Shown: one piece after another, positions 1 through 4,642 of the stretch
Layout of the letters: every line of letters starts with the position of its first letter
Position numbering within the stretch: position 1 is the stretch's first letter
From: Acidobacteriota bacterium
GTDB lineage: Bacteria > Acidobacteriota > UBA6911
Assembly: GCA_023265215.1 (NCBI GenBank)
Contig: JAHFUH010000413.1
Location: 1-5,356 of the forward strand
DNA: 5,356 bases
Direction of reading: 5' to 3'
Notes under the pieces: model-generated
What the model was told of the DNA's origin: nothing
The model's database searches: none
Seen by the model: the letters and a program-made list of their open reading frames with translations, nothing else
Program-made: the position numbers and the translations under genes

Positions 1-1415
1 AGATCAGCCGCGCATTCCGATTCCAAAACCAGATCTTTTTGAGAGGCTTTCACGCGGGTCGTCTCCATGCATGGTTCTACAATCCCAGCCACCGTAACAG
101 GCTGAATCTCGAGATGCAGTTGCCCGGCCTCTATCCTGGCCAGTTTGAGCAGGTCGTCGGTAAGGCGGCCAAGACGCAATGCATGTTCGTGGATAATTTC
201 GATGAACCGCCTGCTGTGGAGGATGTCCTCTAAAGCGCCTCCGAGTAGAGTTTCGGCAAAACCCTGGATGGCGGTCAATGGAGTTCGAAATTCATGGGAG
301 ATATTCGCAACGAAGTCGCGGCGGGCTCGTTCCAATCTTCGGATTTCACTTATGTCATGCAGCACCATTACAGCACCGGTAGTAATGCCGTTGGAGTGAA
401 TCGGCGCCGACGTTACGGCAAAGCTCCTGGTCCGGATTGATCCCACAACAACTTCACCATGAAAAGTCTCATTGCCGGTCAGAGCCTTTTTAAAAAGGGA
501 GAGCAGGTCGGAATGATGCACCATTTCCACAACGGGGCGGCCTTCACAGTTTGTTTTCGGGGCATTCGTTGCCCGGGTGAAAGCTCTGTTGCAAAAAATG
601 ACGCGCTGTTCGGAATCGATAACCGCCACTCCTTCTTCCATGCTCGCGAGTATTGCTTCCGACTGATTCCGCTCCTTCGTCAAAGTACTAATTGTCTCAT
701 CCAATTTGAGCGCCGTCTGATTCAGAGTACTGGACAAGTCGGCCAATTCATCGTCGCTGCCTTCGAGCGGCATGGGATGGAAATCCCCTTCCGCAACCCT
801 GCGGGAAAATTCTTTCAATCTTATTATCCGGCTGGAGATTGCACGAAAGAACAGCAGTGACACGCCACCCGTTATGGCTAGGATCAGCAGTGACACGCTC
901 CAGAGCCTTTTGCGAAAAGCATTCAACTCTTCATCCACCCGATAAACAGGCATGGAAAATCTCATGGCCAGAAGATGTCCGTCTCCCAGATTAAAGCGCT
1001 TGGCTATGTAAACCAGGTCAAGGCCAAGAGTAGCGCTATGACGGACAGTCTGGCCGCTCCCTTTTGACATAGCCTCAAGTATTTCCGGCCGATCATGGTG
1101 GTTTTCCATCTTGGCGGGATCTCCCTCGGAGTCGGCCAGAACTATCCCATCCTCCGCAATTACTGTTACCCGAATACCGCTCCCGGTCATCCAGTCGGGC
1201 CACTTCTTCAACTCCATTGCATCCAGGGAACGTGGCGGGTTTTTATTCGCCAATTCGAGAAGAGATTCCAGTTGCGCAAATGCGGCAGCCAGATATTCGC
1301 GCTTTAATGCCCGAACCACATAAATGTCCAGGATTATCAAAACGAGCAGCAGCATCAGGAGATAAACCAGCCCTATCTTCCAAAAAAGCCGGCTCTTAAA
1401 TCCGCCCTTCTTCAT
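1..1415 (-). CDS. phoR: PhoR-type phosphate-sensing histidine kinase, 3' end beyond the window
   Basis: This is a membrane sensor kinase that should autophosphorylate on histidine and pass the phosphate to a PhoB/PhoP response regulator. The reading frame is open for 471 codons from the ATG at 1415-1413 to the left edge. It shows a membrane segment at about residues 12-34, an extracytoplasmic domain at 36-170 with a PAS/Cache-like EDGIVLADS strand (88-96), and a second membrane segment at 171-190. HAMP (191-245) and PAS (250-358) follow, then a HisKA domain with the H-box NISHEFRTPL (371-380; phospho-acceptor His374, bases 294-296). The HATPase domain, typically some 120-130 residues, lies off the window. 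The TM-sensor-TM-HAMP-PAS layout resembles Bacillus PhoR rather than E. coli PhoR, which lacks a large extracytoplasmic domain. No in-frame ATG, GTG or TTG lies between the upstream stop (1448-1446) and this ATG; the ribosome site is weak (GGGTGC). The phoR name rests on the H-box style and on its position divergent from pst; no response-regulator gene precedes it. Confidence 0.9.
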   Translation of the reverse strand, partial: MKKGGFKSRLFWKIGLVYLLMLLLVLIILDIYVVRALKREYLAAAFAQLESLLELANKNPPRSLDAMELKKWPDWMTGSGIRVTVIAEDGIVLADSEGDPAKMENHHDRPEILEAMSKGSGQTVRHSATLGLDLVYIAKRFNLGDGHLLAMRFSMPVYRVDEELNAFRKRLWSVSLLILAITGGVSLLFFRAISSRIIRLKEFSRRVAEGDFHPMPLEGSDDELADLSSTLNQTALKLDETISTLTKERNQSEAILASMEEGVAVIDSEQRVIFCNRAFTRATNAPKTNCEGRPVVEMVHHSDLLSLFKKALTGNETFHGEVVVGSIRTRSFAVTSAPIHSNGITTGAVMVLHDISEIRRLERARRDFVANISHEFRTPLTAIQGFAETLLGGALEDILHSRRFIEIIHEHALRLGRLTDDLLKLARIEAGQLHLEIQPVTVAGIVEPCMETTRVKASQKDLVLESECAAD

Positions 1416-1456
1416 ATATCTGCACCCATGAAAGATTGATTCGCTTTAGAGCAAAC

Positions 1457-1473
1457 CGCCGCCTATGGCGGCG
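1457..1473. repeat. Short GC-rich inverted repeat upstream of phoR
   Basis: A perfect 7-bp stem, CGCCGCC (1457-1463) and GGCGGCG (1467-1473), surrounds a TAT loop. It lies 42 bases upstream of the phoR start and would sit in a phoR leader if transcription begins to its right. It could be a fragment of a dispersed repeat or a small leader hairpin. No T-run follows on either strand, so it does not look like an intrinsic terminator. Confidence 0.55.
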
Positions 1474-1497
1474 CGACATGAAAGGGCTCTGCTTCAA

Positions 1498-1535
1498 CCC
1501 TGAAGGGGTTGCGTCCGTGTGCAACCCTTTCAGGG
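1498..1535. repeat. Inverted repeat with 15-bp arms and 8-nt loop (hairpin 1)
   Basis: The left arm CCCTGAAGGGGTTGC (1498-1512) and right arm GCAACCCTTTCAGGG (1521-1535) are complementary except for one position, which would pair as G-U in RNA. The loop is 1513-1520. The left part can also fold alone, CAACCC (1495-1500) with GGGTTG (1506-1511), so two alternative structures exist. The arms share the CAACCC/GGGTTG core with hairpin 2, which suggests a common origin. It looks like a palindromic intergenic repeat unit; family membership cannot be tested from a single window. Confidence 0.75.
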
Positions 1536-1557
1536 CAGTGATATAAAATGCCTTTAT

Positions 1558-1595
1558 CCCAGGGTTGACCGCAAAAAACAGCGGTCAACCCTGGG
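1558..1595. repeat. Perfect inverted repeat with 15-bp arms and 8-nt loop (hairpin 2)
   Basis: CCCAGGGTTGACCGC (1558-1572) and GCGGTCAACCCTGGG (1581-1595) are exact reverse complements around the loop AAAAAACA (1573-1580). Arm and loop lengths are the same as in hairpin 1, which ends 22 bases to the left. The A-run is in the loop rather than after the stem, so this is not a rho-independent terminator. A stem this long and perfect between divergent genes is unlikely to be chance and most resembles a REP or MITE-like repeat. Confidence 0.8.
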
Positions 1596-1599
1596 CTCT

Positions 1600-1647
1600 G
1601 AGATGCAACGCCTTCAGCGTTGAACCCAGCGCTGAAGCTGGCATCTC
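1600..1647. repeat. Imperfect long inverted repeat (hairpin 3)
   Basis: Two paired blocks make up this structure. The outer pair is GAGATGC (1600-1606) with GCATCTC (1641-1647), and the inner pair is CTTCAGCG (1612-1619) with CGCTGAAG (1630-1637). They are separated by a 5/3-base internal loop and closed by a 10-base loop. An alternative local fold is CAACGC (1606-1611) with GCGTTG (1617-1622). A partial copy of its left side, CAACGCCTTTAACCCCAG, occurs at 1661-1678 without the second half of the palindrome. The proximity to hairpins 1 and 2 suggests that 1498-1678 is one composite repeat region. Confidence 0.65.
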
Positions 1648-1690
1648 CGGGCTGTTTTCACAACGCCTTTAACCCCAGTGTCAAGTGTGT

Positions 1691-1712
1691 CCCGCAGTCA
1701 GCGTTTTGCGGG
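1691..1712. repeat. Small inverted repeat, 6-bp arms
   Basis: CCCGCA (1691-1696) pairs with TGCGGG (1707-1712) around a 10-base loop. The stem is short and could be chance. It is listed because it lies in the same palindrome-rich tract. Confidence 0.35.
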
Positions 1713-1737
1713 TGGAGCAATCATTATAACTGAAATC

Positions 1738-1813
1738 ATGGAGCGCGGGGTCCTGCCGCATGGCTAACTGCGAAAGCATCAAGCCTCATGCGGGCAAGAT
1801 GCCCGCGCTCCAT
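1738..1813. repeat. Nested inverted pair of REP-like units
   Basis: ATGGAGCGCGGG (1738-1749) and CCCGCGCTCCAT (1802-1813) are perfect 12-bp complements. Inside them, CCGCATG (1756-1762) pairs with CATGCGG (1787-1793). Reading 1738-1765 forward and 1813-1782 on the opposite strand gives two versions of the same unit, roughly ATGGAGCGCGGG, a short variable part, then TGCC(C)GCATG and GCT. The right-hand copy has a better internal palindrome, GCGGGC (1790-1795) with GCCCGC (1801-1806). Two head-to-head copies of a palindromic unit around a short spacer (1766-1781) are how REP pairs (BIME-like) are built. From memory, similar GGAGCGCGGGC units recur between genes in Acidobacteria-like genomes; this needs a genome search. 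Confidence 0.75.
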
Positions 1814-1834
1814 TCAAACCCTGGGGATACGCTC

Positions 1835-1886
1835 TTTTAACCAAATCTTAACAAAACCATAGTCATACCTTCACATTGCCTTAATA
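1835..1886 (+). promoter_or_regulatory. Candidate Pho box array (11-bp phased TTAACA-like hexamers)
   Basis: Hexamers start at 1837 (TTAACC), 1848 (TTAACA), 1870 (TTCACA) and 1881 (TTAATA), all in exact 11-bp register. The fifth register position, 1859 (ATAGTC), is degenerate. Most copies follow a pyrimidine pair. PhoB and PhoP boxes in known bacteria are direct repeats with 11-bp spacing, and the Bacillus consensus half-site is TT(A/C/T)ACA, so the two left copies in particular form a plausible dimer site. The position just before pstS fits activation under phosphate limitation. A -10 element is not clear: CATAGT (1858-1863) is possible, while TAGAAT (1885-1890) would place the transcript start inside the ribosome site. 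Confidence 0.65.
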
Positions 1887-1897
1887 GAATGCAGGAG

Positions 1898-1903
1898 AGG
1901 AGG
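1898..1903 (+). promoter_or_regulatory. Strong ribosome binding site for pstS
   Basis: AGGAGG lies 5 bases before the ATG at 1909, within a longer purine run (1893-1905). It is the best Shine-Dalgarno sequence in the window and fixes the pstS start. Strong initiation fits the need for more receptor than permease. Confidence 0.85.
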
Positions 1904-1908
1904 GATTC

Positions 1909-2766
1909 ATGAGATCTAAGTGTATCGGGTTGATTCTTTTGTCAGGACTGGTCATTTTTTCCGCTGCATGCGGCGGTCCCGGCGAAAGCGAGCAGCACAG
2001 GTCTGTGACAGTGAAGGGGTCGGACACAATGGTGATTCTTGCGCAGAGCTGGGCCGAGAATTACATGAAAGAACATCCTGGCCTTACGGTTCAAGTGACG
2101 GGAGGCGGTTCGGGTGTGGGTATTGCCGCCCTGATTAATGGCGGCACGGATATATGCGAAGCTTCACGTCCGATGAAAGATTCTGAAAAGCAGCAAGCCA
2201 AAAGCAGGCGCGGCAACGAAGTGAAAGAAATCCCGGTGGCACTGGACGGCCTGGCGATTTATGTCGGCGAATCCAATCCAATCCAGTCTTTTACGGAACC
2301 GCAACTCAAAGGGATATATACCGGCAAAATCACGAACTGGAAGGAAGTCGGCGGCAAGGACGCACGCATCGTAACCTATGGCAGAGACAACAGCTCGGGC
2401 ACCTATCAATTTTTTAAAGAACATGTGCTGAACAATGAAGATTTTGCTCGTGAAGTTCAGACGCTGCCTGGAACCGGCGCAATCGTGAATGCAGTTTCCA
2501 AAGACCCGTCATCCATCGGGTATGGTGGAATCGCATATGCCTCCGGGATCCGAGTTGTTTCCGTCCGCCGTGACGACAAAAGCGACGCAGTGATGCCTTC
2601 GCTTGCCACGGTCAAAAGCGGCCAATACGCACTGTCCCGGAACCTCTTTTTCTACACCATCGGGGAGCCGGCGGGAGATGTGAAAGCATTTATCGACTGG
2701 GTTCTTGGCCCGGAAGGACAGAAGCTATGCGAAACAGTGGGATATTACCCTATCGCCCAGAAGTAG
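1909..2766 (+). CDS. pstS: Phosphate-binding lipoprotein PstS
   Basis: This is the extracytoplasmic phosphate receptor of the Pst ABC transporter: it captures inorganic phosphate and delivers it to PstC/PstA. The 285-residue protein starts with a lipoprotein signal: R2 and K4, a hydrophobic core (6-17), then SAAC with the lipidated Cys at 21 followed by Gly. Ser at the -3 position is less usual than Leu or Val. The mature part is a PstS-like periplasmic-binding fold. Phosphate-site signatures are KGSDTM (36-41), GGGSGVG (65-71), the SRPM strand end (86-89), ALDGLA (111-116) and GRDNSSGTY (158-166); the IGYGGIAYA segment also matches the family. Length is normal for compact PstS proteins. It is first in the operon, behind a strong ribosome site and the candidate Pho box, so it is probably induced by phosphate limitation. 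Its last 40 bases overlap the favoured start of pstC. Confidence 0.97.
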   Translation: MRSKCIGLILLSGLVIFSAACGGPGESEQHRSVTVKGSDTMVILAQSWAENYMKEHPGLTVQVTGGGSGVGIAALINGGTDICEASRPMKDSEKQQAKSRRGNEVKEIPVALDGLAIYVGESNPIQSFTEPQLKGIYTGKITNWKEVGGKDARIVTYGRDNSSGTYQFFKEHVLNNEDFAREVQTLPGTGAIVNAVSKDPSSIGYGGIAYASGIRVVSVRRDDKSDAVMPSLATVKSGQYALSRNLFFYTIGEPAGDVKAFIDWVLGPEGQKLCETVGYYPIAQK

Positions 2767-3722
2767 CGGCGCGGTCATTTCCCGTGTTCCGGGGGATGGT
2801 CAGCGATAAAATGGCGGCTTTTGTTATCAAAGGGAGTGCATTCCTTGCGATTGCATCTCTAATCCTGATCTTTATTTTTATCGGCAAGGAAGCCCTTCCC
2901 ATGTTCACATCTTCGGAAGTCCAGCAGGAAGCCGGGCTCTCGAAGTTGTTTCTGCCGCAGCCGGCGCACCCTGGAGAGGCCGCCCAGTTTACATGGCAGC
3001 CGATCTCCGAAACGCCAAAATATTCATTGCTGCCCCTTCTTGCCGGAACATTGAAAGTAACAATAATTGCCGTCCTGATCGCAATCCCACTGGCGGTGGC
3101 TGCGGCGCTTTATACAAGTGAGTTTGCTCCTTCCTGGGCCCGGGAAACCATAAAACCTTGCATAGAAATGCTTGCCGGAATCCCCAGCGTTGTGGTCGGA
3201 TTTTTCTGCCTGATGGTCATTGCCAGCTGGCTGCAAACGGCCTTTGGTTTGACCTTTCGTTTGAACGCATTGACGGCGGGAATCGGCCTCAGCCTGGCGG
3301 TAATTCCAATTGTTTACACCGTTTCAGAAGATGCGTTCTCTTCAGTGCCGCAGGCATTTCGTGAAGGCTCGGTTGCAATGGGAGCGACGTCCTGGCAGAC
3401 AGCTTCACGCGTCGTGCTTCCGGCTGCGATGCCGGGAGTGCTTGCTTCATGTATTCTTGGTTTCGGGCGCGCTATTGGCGAAACGATGATTGTGCTGATG
3501 GCATCGGGCAATGCGGCCGTGCTTTCCTGGTCGCCGGCTGAATCGGTCCGGACATTTTCAGCCACAATCGCGGCGGAGCTTGGGGAGCTTGTGCAGGGCA
3601 GCCCCCATTATCACGTTCTTTTTTTTATCGGAGCTTTCCTGTTCATCCTGACCTTTGTCATTAATCTTGCGGGGCGCTGGTGGGTGGGCAAACTGCAGAA
3701 AAAACTGCAGGGAGCAGCGTAA
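2727..3722 (+). CDS. pstC: Phosphate ABC transporter permease PstC
   Basis: This is one of the two inner-membrane subunits that form the phosphate pathway. Numbered from the ATG at 2796, the protein has a membrane segment at 9-29, an external loop at 33-76, and further segments near 78-105, 126-146, 159-176, 212-235 and 273-292, the usual six. The cytoplasmic EAA loop that contacts PstB is EDAFSSVPQAFREGSVAMGA (178-197). It is followed by GRAIGETM (224-231), a PstC hallmark whose Arg and Glu have been implicated in transport in E. coli. The start is uncertain. ATG 2727 (331 aa) has AGGA 8 bases upstream and overlaps pstS by 40 bases. ATG 2796 (308 aa) has only a G-run touching the start codon, and GTG 2784 and ATG 2811 lack a clear ribosome site. 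I favour 2727 on ribosome-site grounds, with 2796 the main alternative. The stop codon overlaps the pstA start by one base. Confidence 0.95.
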   Translation: MRNSGILPYRPEVAARSFPVFRGMVSDKMAAFVIKGSAFLAIASLILIFIFIGKEALPMFTSSEVQQEAGLSKLFLPQPAHPGEAAQFTWQPISETPKYSLLPLLAGTLKVTIIAVLIAIPLAVAAALYTSEFAPSWARETIKPCIEMLAGIPSVVVGFFCLMVIASWLQTAFGLTFRLNALTAGIGLSLAVIPIVYTVSEDAFSSVPQAFREGSVAMGATSWQTASRVVLPAAMPGVLASCILGFGRAIGETMIVLMASGNAAVLSWSPAESVRTFSATIAAELGELVQGSPHYHVLFFIGAFLFILTFVINLAGRWWVGKLQKKLQGAA

Positions 3723-4642
3723 TGAGTTCAGACTGGATGAAACGGACAAAATTCGCCGGAGCCCTGTCCCAAGGGCTCACCGCTTTTGCCTGCCTGATCA
3801 TCATCGCTATTGTTGTCATCATTATGGGCAACATCGTGTCGCATGGAGTGCAGAAGATTTCCTGGGAATTCCTGTCTGCGCCTCCACGAGACCATTTTAC
3901 GAAGGGCGGGATATTCCCCGCCATATTCGGCACTGCCGCATTGGTAATTCTGATGACTATAGCGGTTATTCCGCTCGGCGTCGCAACAGCCGTCTACATG
4001 TATGAATATGCGCCCAAACGCTCCCGCCTCGTTCAACTGGTCCGGCTCGCGATCCAAAATCTGGCAGGAGTGCCTGCAATAGTTTTTGGGCTTTTCGGGG
4101 TCGGATTTTTCATTGAGTTCGTTGGGAGAGGATTGGACAAGGGACTGTACGGCGGGAGGCTTGTTTACGGCCAACCGGCAATAATCTGGTCCGCATTGAC
4201 TATGGCTCTCCTCACCCTTCCGACTGTTGTTGTGGCAACGGAAGAAGCACTGCGGGCGATTCCAAATAACTATCGCGAAGTCGCGTACTCTCTTGGTGCG
4301 ACCCGGTGGCAGATGATAAGGAAAGTAGTTCTTCCCCAAGCCGCGGGAGGAATACTGACGGGAGGCATTCTTGCCGTAAGCCGCGGTTCCGGCGAAGTCG
4401 CCCCGGTGATGTTCACGGGCGCAGCCTATTCTTTGCCGCATCTTCCGACACAGCTTCATCATCAGTTCATGGAGCTTGGATACCACGTATATGTCATGAG
4501 CACGCAGGCTTTCGATGTCGAGGCGACCAAACCCGCGTTGTATTCGACAGTGATGGTTTTGCTGATGCTGACGTTCCTGTTGAATTTTACCGCGGTCATG
4601 ATCAGGGCCCGGATTCGCAAGAAGCTGCGCGATGGACGCTAA
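3722..4642 (+). CDS. pstA: Phosphate ABC transporter permease PstA
   Basis: This is the second membrane subunit of the phosphate channel, partner of PstC. The 306-residue protein has membrane segments at about 17-37, 66-91, 113-134, 153-172, 209-224 and 272-294. The EAA loop reads EEALRAIPNNYREVAYSLGA (174-193). The segment after it is SRGSGEVAP (220-228), where the familiar PstA form is close to RAIGETAP. The Arg (221) and Glu (225) are kept, but the surrounding residues differ. The tail, with HHQFMELGYHVYVMSTQA (246-263), looks characteristic of a PstA subgroup I remember only loosely. The start at 3722 is chosen because AGGGAG (3709-3714) lies 7 bases upstream and the TAATG overlap with pstC implies coupled translation. 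An in-frame ATG at 3680 would overlap pstC by 43 bases and is less likely. The 3' end overlaps pstB by 11 bases. Confidence 0.96.
   Translation: MSSDWMKRTKFAGALSQGLTAFACLIIIAIVVIIMGNIVSHGVQKISWEFLSAPPRDHFTKGGIFPAIFGTAALVILMTIAVIPLGVATAVYMYEYAPKRSRLVQLVRLAIQNLAGVPAIVFGLFGVGFFIEFVGRGLDKGLYGGRLVYGQPAIIWSALTMALLTLPTVVVATEEALRAIPNNYREVAYSLGATRWQMIRKVVLPQAAGGILTGGILAVSRGSGEVAPVMFTGAAYSLPHLPTQLHHQFMELGYHVYVMSTQAFDVEATKPALYSTVMVLLMLTFLLNFTAVMIRARIRKKLRDGR

Larger units (their letters stand above)
1416..1908. other. Divergent intergenic region between phoR and pstS, rich in palindromes
   Basis: This 493-base stretch separates two genes that both point away from it. I find no convincing coding region in it. 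From left to right it holds a small GC hairpin next to phoR, two hairpins with 15-bp arms, an imperfect hairpin, a small CCCGCA/TGCGGG hairpin, a nested 76-base inverted pair, the phased hexamer array, and the pstS ribosome site. Because transcription of both flanking genes starts here and leaves, none of the hairpins can terminate phoR or pstS. They are better explained as dispersed palindromic repeats or as parts of an unrecognised RNA. I cannot assign a promoter for phoR with confidence. Confidence 0.85.

Noticed and set aside
459..860. Plus-strand open frame of 133 codons within the kinase region
   Set aside because: It is antisense to the HAMP and PAS part of the kinase, where the minus-strand frame gives a continuous, motif-rich protein. 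No family resemblance is seen.
1412..1429. Five-codon minus-strand mini-ORF (ATG at 1429-1427) ending in an ATGA overlap with the phoR start
   Set aside because: It has no visible ribosome binding site and is too short to separate from chance, although the overlap geometry would allow coupling.
1558..1595. Perfect hairpin considered as a rho-independent terminator
   Set aside because: The A/T run is in the loop, not after the stem, and both neighbouring genes are transcribed away from this site, so there is no upstream gene to terminate.
1498..1813. Repeats considered as a CRISPR array
   Set aside because: The palindromes differ from each other in sequence and there is no regular repeat-spacer alternation and no cas gene in the window.
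1885..1890. TAGAAT considered as the pstS -10 element
   Set aside because: It differs from TATAAT at one position, but a transcript starting about 7 bases downstream would begin inside the ribosome binding site, and no -35-like hexamer lies at a suitable distance.
3693..3710. Two CTGCAG sequences 12 bases apart at the end of pstC
   Set aside because: They encode the Leu-Gln-Lys-Lys-Leu-Gln tail of PstC with ordinary codons and need no other explanation.
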